Shown: positions 7,098 to 15,605 of the stretch, piece by piece
Position numbering within the stretch: the stretch's first letter is position 1
How the letters are laid out: each line of letters begins with the position of its first letter
Assembly (NCBI RefSeq): GCF_900148495.1
Contig: NZ_FTRU01000007.1
Coordinates: forward strand, 372,001 to 436,000
Length of the DNA: 64,000 nucleotides
Direction of reading: 5' to 3'
Source: Negativibacillus massiliensis
GTDB taxonomy: Bacteria > Bacillota > Clostridia > Oscillospirales > Ruminococcaceae
Position numbers and translations under genes: made by a program
Notes under the pieces: model-generated
What the model was told of the DNA's origin: nothing
What the model saw: only the letters and a program-made list of their open reading frames with translations
The model's database searches: none

Positions 7098-7922
7098 ATG
7101 AACAACAACGACTATAAAGAAGCCCTTTTCTATGCCGCTTCCATCTTTAACGAACGCTTGGGAACGGAGTTCGGAGTGGACAATCTTGTGCTGCGCTGCT
7201 TTCAGACGGAAAACCAGCAGGAAGTCTTTGAGCAGTTCTGCAAGCAGTATTTCCCGGATCGCCTGACAGATCAATATAAAGAGGACGGCTATTTTGACTT
7301 TCACGCTTCCGCTTTCGTTGGCAAAGAAGATGGCGTGGACGGGATCCTGCTGCGGACAGACATAGCGCGTCATCCGGCAGAGTTGAAGCACATTCTTCTG
7401 CATGAGCTGGCGCATATCTTCTGCACCCGCAACGAGCTTGGCGGAGACAACTTCTATGAACGATATTGCATGGACGATACCATCAGCCGCGAAGAGGACG
7501 GAACCATTAACGCCGGATATGCGGTCTGGCGGGAACTCGCGGCGGAGCTGATTGCATTTGAGCTGGATGACAACTGCGACGTAGTTCCGCTCCGACGCAA
7601 GAAAGACCTTCTCAGCTATTACGAAGGAGAACTCCTGACCGGCAACGGGAAAATGGGCGTCAGCATGATTCTCTGCGAGGCGATGACCAGTGCTGAGGGC
7701 GAGGCGTCTATGACATGGGACGCTGCCAAAAGCAAGTTTACGCGGTTCAAGCCCTTTGATGATCCACTGTACAAGGACTTGCTGGAACTGGTTTTTACAC
7801 ACGTTAGAGAATACTTTATCGTGATCGACCGCGACTTTATCTATGAAATTGGAGTTTTGTATCTAAGCATTGCCGCACAAGCGATGATTGCGTCCCTAAA
7901 GAACAGATTTCAGGAAGAATAG
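7098..7922 (+). CDS. Putative zinc metallopeptidase-like protein
   Basis: The 274-residue protein contains LLHELAHIFC near residues 99-108, an HExxH site followed by an acidic helix (WRELAAELIAFEL near 142-154), so it is a zincin-type hydrolase by appearance. It does not match the ImmA pattern as closely as its neighbour and is longer. There is no signal peptide, so it would act in the cytoplasm. It follows the ImmA gene by 24 bp and is probably co-transcribed. Substrate and family are unknown; an antirestriction or repressor-processing role is possible. Confidence 0.7.
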   Translation: MNNNDYKEALFYAASIFNERLGTEFGVDNLVLRCFQTENQQEVFEQFCKQYFPDRLTDQYKEDGYFDFHASAFVGKEDGVDGILLRTDIARHPAELKHILLHELAHIFCTRNELGGDNFYERYCMDDTISREEDGTINAGYAVWRELAAELIAFELDDNCDVVPLRRKKDLLSYYEGELLTGNGKMGVSMILCEAMTSAEGEASMTWDAAKSKFTRFKPFDDPLYKDLLELVFTHVREYFIVIDRDFIYEIGVLYLSIAAQAMIASLKNRFQEE

Positions 7923-7955
7923 ACAGAACGATAGAGAGAAAGGACGGGCAATGAT

Positions 7956-8264
7956 ATGAAATATAAGCTGTTTCGCTCCCCCGGTGATCTGGACAAGGCG
8001 GTCCGGAAGCACGAACTGGTTGCCGTGGAGACCGGCAAAAGCATTGATGATGTGGCAGATGCGCTTATCCGTGCCGTTCGGGATGATCTTGCGGAAATGC
8101 CGGAGTATGCGCACTGCGAGACTGCCGCCTATGTACCGGAACCGGTTAAGTCGTTTCGCAGGGTGAGGCGTTACCGGTATGAGATGATGGGTATTGTCTA
8201 CCCGAAGTACGCCGAAGAGAACGTCCTGATTGACTACGGAATTATCGAGGAAGAAGAGGTATGA
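7956..8264 (+). CDS. Hypothetical 102-residue protein
   Basis: The start is the ATG at 7956; an ATG six bases earlier meets a stop at once. The protein is charged, with a helical first half (SIDDVADALIRAVRDDLAEM) and a basic patch (SFRRVRRYRYEMMG) before an acidic tail. I do not recognise a family. It sits in the accessory stretch of the ICE between the zincin-like gene and a frameshifted micro-ORF. Confidence 0.6.
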   Translation: MKYKLFRSPGDLDKAVRKHELVAVETGKSIDDVADALIRAVRDDLAEMPEYAHCETAAYVPEPVKSFRRVRRYRYEMMGIVYPKYAEENVLIDYGIIEEEEV

Positions 8265-8267
8265 GCA

Positions 8268-8380
8268 ATGAGTAATATCATTGAGACCCGCAGGAATCTA
8301 AAGAACGTATCCTAAAACATCTGCAATCACGTCTGCCTAACGCGACCAAAATGCAGCTTGAGAAAATCATAAAGGGGTAA
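8268..8380 (+). pseudogene. Frameshifted micro-ORF
   Basis: A frame opens with MSNIIETRRNLK at 8268 and stops at TAA after 15 codons. The neighbouring frame then reads ESKERILKHLQSRLPNATK and ends at 8380, with amphipathic, protein-like composition. Joined by one frameshift they would give a protein of about 37 residues. Either a small gene is broken here or this is spacer sequence. Confidence 0.4.
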
Positions 8381-8384
8381 CGCA

Positions 8385-9116
8385 ATGGACGATATTATCT
8401 TTGAGAAGGATTACCGGGAAACCGAGTCTGCCGAATACGATAAATGGTGCGATGAGGTGTTTGACCGCGCAGTTAATTGTGGTATGCTGAAAGCGTACTC
8501 CGAAGCAATGGACAAGATACCAAAGATCATTGTACCGGAGGACAAGAAGAACTACGAGTATCTTCTGGAACGCTGTGATGCGTTTGTCAAGCAACACCGC
8601 GGGTATATCAAGGGAATCGTGGACTATCATCGTTGGCACGCGGAAATCAATATGTTTCTTCCGTTTGCGGAGTTCGATGACTCAGAAGACCTTGCATTTT
8701 TGAAAGAAATTGCAGAAAAATCGCAAACCGTCTGCTTCTCCCCGGACGAAGAAGGTGGCATTCGCGTTCATATTTTTATCAACTACTTTGAAGAATTGAT
8801 GTCAGCCGAACACAAGTCATACATCGAATACGATGCTATTATGCAGGACAAGAAACTATCTGAGTTACTTGGCATACCGGAGCTTTCTGACGAGGAAAAA
8901 GAACTCGCCCTGAAAATGAAGGGCATACTTGACCGCATTGATGAGGAAACAAGGATTGACCGTACCACGGCTTTTCGAGCCGTGCTTGATAAGATGACAA
9001 AAGAGCCGGAAGAAAACTGGTCGCTTCATTATATGGCAACATTGCTGGAAGCTCTGCTATACTTCATGCTGAATGAAGGAAATGAAAAGATTGATGAGGA
9101 AGAACACAATGAGTAA
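8385..9116 (+). CDS. Hypothetical acidic, helical protein
   Basis: The 243-residue protein is rich in Glu, Asp and Lys and appears all-helical, with no membrane segment or recognised motif. A segment near residues 163-190 (LSDEEKELALKMKGILDRIDE) is likely a long helix. The start ATG at 8385 follows AAAGGGGTAAC. Its last eight bases overlap the flavodoxin gene start, so the two are translationally linked. Function unknown; it belongs to the variable cargo of the element. Confidence 0.6.
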   Translation: MDDIIFEKDYRETESAEYDKWCDEVFDRAVNCGMLKAYSEAMDKIPKIIVPEDKKNYEYLLERCDAFVKQHRGYIKGIVDYHRWHAEINMFLPFAEFDDSEDLAFLKEIAEKSQTVCFSPDEEGGIRVHIFINYFEELMSAEHKSYIEYDAIMQDKKLSELLGIPELSDEEKELALKMKGILDRIDEETRIDRTTAFRAVLDKMTKEPEENWSLHYMATLLEALLYFMLNEGNEKIDEEEHNE

Positions 9117-9588
9117 TAAACTTGTAGCATATTTTTCTGCGTCCGGCGTGACTGCAAAGGTAGCCGAGACGCTGGCTGAGGCAATCGGCGCGGACATCTT
9201 TGAGATTGAGCCGAAGGTGCCTTACACGGAAGCTGATCTGAACTGGATGGAAAAGAACGCCCGCAGCACGATTGAAATGAACGATCCCGCTTCACGACCG
9301 GAAATTGCCGTGAAGCGGGACAACATGAAGGACTACGATACAATCTTTGTGGGCTTCCCAATCTGGTGGTACGTTGCGCCGACGATTATCAATACGTTCC
9401 TTGAGAGTTATGACCTGAGCGGCAAAACGATCATCCCGTTTGCAACCTCCGGAGGAAGCGGCATTGGCAAGACGAACGAACGCCTTGCGCCGAGCTGCAA
9501 AGGCGCAAAGCTGATGGACGGCAAAGTTTTCAAGGGCAACGTCGGGCATCAGGAGCTTGCGGCGTGGGTTGAAGGACTTGGACTTTAA
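9109..9588 (+). CDS. Flavodoxin
   Basis: The 159-residue protein begins MSNKLVAYFSASGVTAKVAE, the FMN phosphate-binding loop of a flavodoxin, with WKNA-type sequence later (FVGFPIWWYVAPTIINTFLE near 83-102) that lines the isoalloxazine site. It would carry one or two electrons on FMN in the cytoplasm. The start is the ATG at 9109 after GAGGA; earlier in-frame ATGs lie inside the preceding gene. Flavodoxins of this short form are frequent cargo in gut Firmicutes elements, perhaps for stress defence. Its partner is not evident here. Confidence 0.88.
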   Translation: MSNKLVAYFSASGVTAKVAETLAEAIGADIFEIEPKVPYTEADLNWMEKNARSTIEMNDPASRPEIAVKRDNMKDYDTIFVGFPIWWYVAPTIINTFLESYDLSGKTIIPFATSGGSGIGKTNERLAPSCKGAKLMDGKVFKGNVGHQELAAWVEGLGL

Positions 9589-9622
9589 GGGGCAGACAAA
9601 TCGGAAGTTGTGGAGGTGCTTT

Positions 9623-10042
9623 ATGAACGAGAGAGAAAAAATTATCCGATTATGGTTTGATATGTGGATTAAGAAAGCAGATTTAGGAATTGACAATATT
9701 TTTACAGATGATGTTGTATATACTGAGAGTTGGAGTCCTAAATATGAAAACCGCAAAACGGTAAAGCACTGGTTTGACGAATGGAATACACGCGGAAGTG
9801 TTCTTGTCTGGGAGATTAAGCAATTTTTTCATCAAGGCAATCAAACAATCGTGGAGTGGTATTTTAAAAACAAAATGAATAATGGAAATGTTGAAGAATT
9901 TGACGGAATATCTTTAATTGTATGGACACAGGATAACAAAATAAAATCATTAAAAGAGTTTGGTTGCAATCTTCATAATTACAATCCATATCGAGATAGT
10001 GATATTCCCGTATTTCGAGAAGAAAAAGCAAATTGGTTTTGA
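9623..10042 (+). CDS. SnoaL/NTF2-like protein
   Basis: The 139-residue protein has the cone-shaped-fold pattern of the NTF2-like superfamily: an N-terminal helix (EREKIIRLWFDMWIKKADLG), an acidic FTDDVVYTES strand, and central strands (QTIVEWYFKNKMNNG, GISLIVWTQDNKIKSLKEFG). Members are isomerases, hydrolases or binding proteins, so no reaction can be named. Start is the ATG at 9623 after GGAGG. The gene is strikingly AT-rich compared with both neighbours, a sign of separate acquisition together with or after the flavodoxin. Confidence 0.7.
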   Translation: MNEREKIIRLWFDMWIKKADLGIDNIFTDDVVYTESWSPKYENRKTVKHWFDEWNTRGSVLVWEIKQFFHQGNQTIVEWYFKNKMNNGNVEEFDGISLIVWTQDNKIKSLKEFGCNLHNYNPYRDSDIPVFREEKANWF

Positions 10043-10086
10043 GAGGACTATAAATTCCAGTTTAACGAACAGGAGATGATGATCGC

Positions 10087-10296
10087 ATGAAAATCCTACA
10101 TGAACTTTCTTGGCTATGGGAAACGCTGGGCATTGCGCTTGTTGCTGCGGCTGTCTGCATGGCTTGCGCTGCGCTGATTGGCAAGGCAGCGAAGAAGAAG
10201 CTCGACAAAAAGGTGTTGGCGGTCGTAGGGGCAGCGGCATTTGTGGGCGCGATTCTGGCGGTCATTCTGATCGCCCGGACACCGATGCCGCTTTGA
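10087..10296 (+). CDS. Small protein with two membrane segments
   Basis: The 69-residue protein has two hydrophobic stretches (about residues 14-33, [19 protein letters not shown], and 45-64, [18 protein letters not shown]) joined by a very basic loop [10 protein letters not shown]. It would be a helical hairpin in the cytoplasmic membrane. The ATG at 10087 follows AGGAG. No family is recognised. A toxin-like peptide or a small membrane partner of a neighbour are both possible, without direct evidence for either. Confidence 0.6.
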   Translation: MKILHELSWLWETLGIALVAAAVCMACAALIGKAAKKKLDKKVLAVVGAAAFVGAILAVILIARTPMPL

Positions 10297-10315
10297 TAGG
10301 ACGGAGGATAGAATC

Positions 10316-11359
10316 ATGCCGCTTCAAATCGTCAGAAATGACATCACGAAAATGAAGGTGGACGCCATCGTCAACGCTGCCAACGAGTCGCTGCTGGGTG
10401 GCGGCGGTGTGGACGGCTGCATTCATCGTGCTGCAGGACCGGAGCTGCTGACGGAATGTGAAACGCTCCACGGCTGCAAAACCGGGAGCGCAAAAATCAC
10501 GAAGGGCTACAAGCTGCCCTGCAAATATATCATTCATGCTGTCGGTCCGCGCTGGTATGACGGACGGCATGGTGAGCGCGAACTACTGACATCCTGTTAT
10601 CGGACATCGCTCATGCTGGCGAAGGAATACGGCTGCGAATCGGCTGCGTTCCCTCTGATTTCCTCCGGCATTTTCGGCTATCCGAAGGATCAGGCTCTCA
10701 AAGTGGCGATTGACACCATTAGCAGTTTCCTTCTCGAAAATGAAATGACGGTGTACATCGTCATTTTTGACCGCAAAGCCTATCAGATCAGCGGCAAGCT
10801 GTTTGCCGATATTGCAGCGTACATAGATGACCGCTATGTGGATGAGCATACTGATAATCGTTCCGAGCGTCTGCGCAGGATGAACGCCTTCCGGATGGAA
10901 GAACCCATGCCTTGCGAGGCATCCGTTTGTGAAGAGGCAATCGAACAGCTCATGCCTCCCGTCTCTGCGGCGGCTGCCCCCAAAAAGGCGGCAACCCTTG
11001 ATGACGCGCTGGGACAGATCGACGAGAGTTTTTCCGAGATGCTTCTGCGAAAGATTGATGAGCGCGGCATGACGGACGCGCAGTGCTATAAGAAGGCGAA
11101 TATTGACCGGAAGCTCTTCTCGAAGATCCGCTCGGACAAGTCTTATAAGCCTTCCAAGCCCACGGTCATTGCGTTTGCCATTGCCCTTGAGCTGCCGCTT
11201 GTTGAAATGAAGGATATGCTCATGAAGGCTGGCTTTGCGCTCTCCCACTCCAACAAGTTTGACATCATCGTGGAGTATTTCGTGGAGCATGGGAACTATA
11301 ATGTCTTTGAGATCAACGAGGCTCTGTTTGCCTTCGACCAAAGTTTAATAGGAGCATAA
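10316..11359 (+). CDS. Macrodomain protein with C-terminal HTH-like domain
   Basis: Residues 1-175 form a macrodomain of the ADP-ribose type: [33 protein letters not shown] and [14 protein letters not shown] are the three ligand loops. Such domains bind ADP-ribose or remove it from proteins and O-acetyl-ADP-ribose. After an Ala/Pro-rich linker (about 195-230) residues 235-347 hold a helical domain with [28 protein letters not shown] and [12 protein letters not shown], which resembles a Cro/CI-type HTH fold. The fusion suggests an ADP-ribose-responsive regulator or an enzyme directed to DNA. The macrodomain is clear; the C-terminal fold is inferred. Confidence 0.85.
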   Translation: MPLQIVRNDITKMKVDAIVNAANESLLGGGGVDGCIHRAAGPELLTECETLHGCKTGSAKITKGYKLPCKYIIHAVGPRWYDGRHGERELLTSCYRTSLMLAKEYGCESAAFPLISSGIFGYPKDQALKVAIDTISSFLLENEMTVYIVIFDRKAYQISGKLFADIAAYIDDRYVDEHTDNRSERLRRMNAFRMEEPMPCEASVCEEAIEQLMPPVSAAAAPKKAATLDDALGQIDESFSEMLLRKIDERGMTDAQCYKKANIDRKLFSKIRSDKSYKPSKPTVIAFAIALELPLVEMKDMLMKAGFALSHSNKFDIIVEYFVEHGNYNVFEINEALFAFDQSLIGA

Positions 11360-11364
11360 GGTCT

Positions 11365-12897
11365 ATGGATAAAGTGTTTCAGAAATTTTTGCGAAGTGGT
11401 ATTGACCTTTCGCCCGTAGGGGTGGAGCGTCGTGAAGATAACAACCCATACTTTTGCACGCCAAAAGGTGCATCTATTTTTGGCTGGGCGGGTGTGGACG
11501 GCATCCACTTCTGCTTTGTTCGAGACTTTGGCGGTATGGTATTTTCCGTCAGTCCCATGAACTCGGCTCCGGATTTTGTTCATCCGCTGGCAAACGATTT
11601 TGAAGACTTTCTGAGGTTGCTCCTTGCTTGCAGTGATTCGGCAGCGCTGGAACAGGCGTGGATGTGGGATAAAGCCCAGTTTGAAGCCTTTTTGCAGGAC
11701 AACCCTCCAACGCAGGATCAGCAAAGAACGCTATCAGAGCTTGCTGAGAAAATGAAATTGACGCCTATGGAACAGCCGTGGGTATACATCAAAAAGCTGC
11801 AAGCATCTTTTGATTATAGTAAGATCAAGTACACCGAGGACTATTATGATGTTGATATGAACCCAGAAGCAGAACCGACCATGCCTGAGTGGAAGGTCTA
11901 CTTTGATGGAAACTTCTGGGGACATTCGGGAAAAGACCATGCCGGAACGGAAATCCGGTTGAATAAGCAATTTGACTGGGCGAGGCATCATTGGGTTATT
12001 CCTGCGGCGTATTCTTGCAGCAAGGGACTCGTCATGGACTTTTGTATGCGTACCCCGGAAGAAGACATTCGCAAGTTCATAACTAAATGGGATTTACACC
12101 CCGAAAACGACTCCTGCGAATACTTCACGCAGGAGCAGCAAATGCAGATAGATTTAGACAATCCACTTTGCCTTAACTTTATTCCTCGTTTGGAATTGAA
12201 CGGGAAAACAATGCTGACCTCCCACGGCTGTTCCGTGGTCTTTAATCCATGTTTGCCAGACGGGATGATCAATGAAGCGGAAGCAAAGTGGGCATTGGAA
12301 CACTATGATTTGGATACATCCTATGGATGGATGATTTTTCGGGCAGCTTTTCCGTGGACAAGCAAACGCCGTCCTGAAATAAAAGCCCTCTCCCTTACAA
12401 TGGAGCAGCAGTCGTGTCGTGTCCCGGGACCACATTTCAAGGCACACGCTCCCGGTGATTCGTTTTCTTTCCTCCATCCGGTCAGTGGAAAAAAATACAC
12501 ATTGACTGTACAGGAATTAGAGCAGCAGACAATTTCCGAAAAGCGTTACGGTTCTGACCGCTGGTTTTATCCTACGCATTTTACTGCTATGAGCTATACA
12601 CTTTCTCCTGAACCTGACAGCGATGTTACGATCTGTGATTGCGCTGAGGGGGACAAGCCTTTGGAAATTGCGCCATGCTCTGACCGCTATGCACCAGAGG
12701 CACGAAACGATATTGCTTGTATCGGCATTATCGGCGGAGCGGACGGTCCAATCGCAATCGTGTGTGGAGACAGCTCAAAAGAAAAACTTCATGCAGTTTG
12801 TTCCTCTCTACACTTTGAGCCGGTGGAGGGTGATATTGAATGGCGTATCGTATTCAACATTAAAAGCTCCAATGAAATGTCATTAGGGCTGATCTAA
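11365..12897 (+). CDS. Large unknown protein with a GIIGGADGP motif
   Basis: The 510-residue protein starts six bases after the macrodomain gene and is probably co-expressed. The N-terminal 90 residues (FGWAGVDGIHFCFVRDFGGMVFSVSP) resemble SMI1/KNR4-type immunity or contact domains, but the match is by eye. The centre (about 175-265) is rich in Trp, Tyr and Phe. Near residues 450-463 it contains IGIIGGADGPIAIVCG, nearly identical to the signature of the beta subunit of sodium-pumping decarboxylases, although the protein has no membrane segments and cannot be that subunit. Function unknown. Confidence 0.7.
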   Translation: MDKVFQKFLRSGIDLSPVGVERREDNNPYFCTPKGASIFGWAGVDGIHFCFVRDFGGMVFSVSPMNSAPDFVHPLANDFEDFLRLLLACSDSAALEQAWMWDKAQFEAFLQDNPPTQDQQRTLSELAEKMKLTPMEQPWVYIKKLQASFDYSKIKYTEDYYDVDMNPEAEPTMPEWKVYFDGNFWGHSGKDHAGTEIRLNKQFDWARHHWVIPAAYSCSKGLVMDFCMRTPEEDIRKFITKWDLHPENDSCEYFTQEQQMQIDLDNPLCLNFIPRLELNGKTMLTSHGCSVVFNPCLPDGMINEAEAKWALEHYDLDTSYGWMIFRAAFPWTSKRRPEIKALSLTMEQQSCRVPGPHFKAHAPGDSFSFLHPVSGKKYTLTVQELEQQTISEKRYGSDRWFYPTHFTAMSYTLSPEPDSDVTICDCAEGDKPLEIAPCSDRYAPEARNDIACIGIIGGADGPIAIVCGDSSKEKLHAVCSSLHFEPVEGDIEWRIVFNIKSSNEMSLGLI

Positions 12898-12919
12898 GAA
12901 GAAAGCGGAGGCAAAGAAG

Positions 12920-14428
12920 GTGAAACAACACACTTACATCGCAATCGACCTGAAATCCTTCTACGCCTCCGTGGAGTGCCGGGAGCGCGGCTTAGATCCT
13001 CTGGACACAAACCTTGTTGTTGCGGATGAAAGCCGTACCGATAAGACCATCTGCCTTGCCGTCACGCCCTCCCTCAAGAGCTACGGTATCTCCGGACGCG
13101 GGCGGCTGTTTGAAGTCAAGCAGCGTGTGAAGGAAGCAAATGCCGGACGGCAGCACGACGCACCGGGACGCAGACTGGACGGCACATCACACTTCTTCTC
13201 GGAGTTGCAAGCAAACCCGTCTCTGGCGATTGACTTTATCATTGCGCCGCCCCGAATGGCGTATTACATGGAGTACAGCACCCGCATCTATCAGGTCTAC
13301 CTCAAGTACATCGCGCCGGAGGACATTGTGGTCTATTCCATCGACGAGGTGTTCATGGACGTGACGGACTACCTGAACACCTACAAGCTCTCGGCACATG
13401 ACCTTGCCATGAAGATCATCCTCGACGTGCTTGAGACAACCGGCATCACGGCAACCGCTGGGATTGGGACGAATCTCTTTCTCTGCAAAGTGGCAATGGA
13501 TATTGTGGCGAAGCACATCCCCGCCGACAAGAACGGTGTCCGCATTGCAGAGCTGGATGAGATGAAGTTCCGGCGTGAGCTTTGGTCTCATCAGCCTCTC
13601 ACGGACTTCTGGCGCGTGGGTCGGGGCATTGCCAAGAAACTTGAGCAGAACGGGATGTTCACGATGGGTGATGTTGCCCTCTGTTCAGAGCGGAACGAGG
13701 ACTTGCTTTACAAGCTGTTCGGCAAGAATGCGGAATTGCTCATTGACCATGCGTGGGGATGGGAACCGACCACCATTGAAGCAATCAAAGCGTACCGTCC
13801 CAGATCCAACAGCCTCAGCTCTGGTCAGGTTTTGCACTGCCCCTATGAGCCGCAGAAGGCGAAGCTGGTTGTGCGGGAAATGACGGACTTGCTTGTGCTG
13901 GACTTGGTAGACAAGGGGCTTGTCACCGACCAGATGGTTCTCACAGTTGGCTACGACATTGAGAACCTGACTGATCCGGCGCGACGGGCAAAGTATCACG
14001 GCGCGGTGGAGACAGATCATTATGGGAGGCAGATTCCGAAACAGGCGCACGGCTCTATTAACCTCGACGGTCACACATCCTCTACTCGCAAAATAATGTG
14101 TGCTGTGTCAGAACTCTTCGACCGGATCGTGGATAAGAATCTGCTTGTCCGCCGTATGTATGTTGTTGCAAATCATGTCCTGCCGGAAGCTGATGTACCG
14201 AAGAAAAACGACGGTGCAGTCCAGCTCGACCTCTTTACCGACTATGCCGCCGAAGAGGAAAAACAGAAAGCCGAAGATGCCGCTTTGGAGCGTGAGCGGA
14301 AGATACAAGCCGCCACGCTTGCCATCAAGAAGAAGTATGGAAAGAACGCCATCCTCAAGGCAATGAATCTTGAAGAAGGTGCAACCGCGAAAGACCGCAA
14401 TGCGCAGATTGGAGGGCATAAGGCGTGA
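12920..14428 (+). CDS. Y-family DNA polymerase (UmuC/DinB-like)
   Basis: The 502-residue protein begins with the palm motif YIAIDLKSFYASVECRERG and has VVYSIDEVFMDVTDY with the paired acidic residues near 143-144, both needed for metal binding. Helix-hairpin-helix sequence (FWRVGRGIAKKLEQNGMFTMGD) and a little-finger domain follow. It performs error-prone bypass of damaged DNA. The start is a GTG at 12920 after GGAGGCAAAGAA. A YolD-like gene overlaps its stop, the pairing known from SPbeta UvrX/YolZ-like loci. On an ICE it may help second-strand synthesis or survival under SOS stress. Confidence 0.93.
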   Translation: MKQHTYIAIDLKSFYASVECRERGLDPLDTNLVVADESRTDKTICLAVTPSLKSYGISGRGRLFEVKQRVKEANAGRQHDAPGRRLDGTSHFFSELQANPSLAIDFIIAPPRMAYYMEYSTRIYQVYLKYIAPEDIVVYSIDEVFMDVTDYLNTYKLSAHDLAMKIILDVLETTGITATAGIGTNLFLCKVAMDIVAKHIPADKNGVRIAELDEMKFRRELWSHQPLTDFWRVGRGIAKKLEQNGMFTMGDVALCSERNEDLLYKLFGKNAELLIDHAWGWEPTTIEAIKAYRPRSNSLSSGQVLHCPYEPQKAKLVVREMTDLLVLDLVDKGLVTDQMVLTVGYDIENLTDPARRAKYHGAVETDHYGRQIPKQAHGSINLDGHTSSTRKIMCAVSELFDRIVDKNLLVRRMYVVANHVLPEADVPKKNDGAVQLDLFTDYAAEEEKQKAEDAALERERKIQAATLAIKKKYGKNAILKAMNLEEGATAKDRNAQIGGHKA

Positions 14429-14847
14429 ACGGAAAATACGACGAGATCATGGGACTTCCTCACCACGTTTCCAAAACGCGACCACAAATGCCGATGTCAG
14501 ATCGTGCAGCGCAGTTTGCGCCCTTTGCCGCCCTCACCGGCTATGATTCTGCAATCAAGGAAACCGGACGTCTGACCGACGAAAGGATTGAGCTTGATGA
14601 GGGAGCCTTGACCGCTTTGAACATGAGGTATCAGCTTCTCATGGATGCCCTTGATGAAGAGCCGGAGGTTGAAATAACCTACTTCAAACCTGATGAGCGC
14701 AAAGCTGGCGGTGCGTATGTAACTGCAACCGGCGCAGTCATAAAGGTTGATGACTTTGAGCGCCTGATTACCATGCAGGACGGCACGAAGATTCCGATGG
14801 ATGACATCCTAAGCATTGACGGAGAGCTGTTCTTGTCCTTAGAATAA
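14425..14847 (+). CDS. YolD-like protein
   Basis: The 140-residue protein has the YolD family pattern: SDRAAQFAPFAALTGYDSAIKE near residues 25-46 and a C-terminal beta-barrel segment (GAVIKVDDFERLITMQDGTKIPMDDILSI). It begins with GTG at 14425, overlapping the polymerase stop, and so is translationally coupled to it. YolD proteins are regular partners of Y-family polymerases in Firmicutes and may act like UmuD by regulating the polymerase. The family call is firm, the mechanism is not. Confidence 0.88.
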   Translation: MNGKYDEIMGLPHHVSKTRPQMPMSDRAAQFAPFAALTGYDSAIKETGRLTDERIELDEGALTALNMRYQLLMDALDEEPEVEITYFKPDERKAGGAYVTATGAVIKVDDFERLITMQDGTKIPMDDILSIDGELFLSLE

Positions 14848-14948
14848 TGTCGCTTGCCATGCGACCAAATGAAGTGAATACCGAAGTACAATATGACTGT
14901 AAGGTGAGACACCAAGCAGTCATATTTTTATATACGGAGGTACAAAAC

Positions 14949-15605
14949 ATGAGAAAGAACTTGACGGAGATCGTATTCATCCTTGATCGCAGCGGCTCTA
15001 TGAGCGGACTGGAAACAGACACCATCGGAGGATTCAACTCCATGATTGAAAAGCAGAAAAAAGAGAATGGCGAGGCATTGATCTCTACCGTTCTCTTTGA
15101 CAACGTGAGCGAGGTTATCCATGACCGTGTGCCGGTTCAGAAGGTGGATCCGATGACCGACAGAGACTATTCCGTTCGCGGCTGCACCGCGCTTCTGGAT
15201 GCTATCGGCGGAGCGATTCATCACATTGGGAATGTCCATAAGTACGCAAGAAAAGAGGATGTCCCTGAACACACACTGTTCGTCATCACAACGGATGGCA
15301 TGGAGAATGCAAGCCGCCGTTATGACAGCGAGAAGGTCAAGAAGATGATTGAGCGACAGAAGGAAAAGTACGGCTGGGAGTTTCTTTTCCTCGGTGCAAA
15401 CATTGATGCAGTTGAGACGGCAAAGCATTTTGGAATTGGAGCAGATCGAGCGGTCAATTACCACTCTGACCGCGAGGGAACGCAACTCAACTATGAAGTT
15501 CTGAGCGAAGCGGTTTCCGCTGTCCGATGCAGCGTACCGCTGGGTACGAATTGGAAAAAGCGTATTGATGAGGACTACAATTCCAGAAAGGACGGGAGAA
15601 AGTAA
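14949..15605 (+). CDS. VWA-domain protein
   Basis: The 218-residue protein is essentially one von Willebrand A domain. It carries a perfect MIDAS metal site: DRSGSMSG near residues 11-18, a Thr in the RGCTALLDAIGG loop near 78-89, and TTDGMENASRR near 117-127. VWA domains usually mediate metal-dependent protein binding, often with AAA ATPases. The start is the ATG at 14949 after GGAGG. It overlaps the SIMPL gene as TAATG, so the two probably form a pair. Their partner is not in the window. Confidence 0.88.
   Translation: MRKNLTEIVFILDRSGSMSGLETDTIGGFNSMIEKQKKENGEALISTVLFDNVSEVIHDRVPVQKVDPMTDRDYSVRGCTALLDAIGGAIHHIGNVHKYARKEDVPEHTLFVITTDGMENASRRYDSEKVKKMIERQKEKYGWEFLFLGANIDAVETAKHFGIGADRAVNYHSDREGTQLNYEVLSEAVSAVRCSVPLGTNWKKRIDEDYNSRKDGRK

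Noticed and set aside
10087-10296. Type I toxin
   Set aside because: Two membrane segments and a normal ribosome site are present, but there is no sign of an antisense RNA or other antitoxin.
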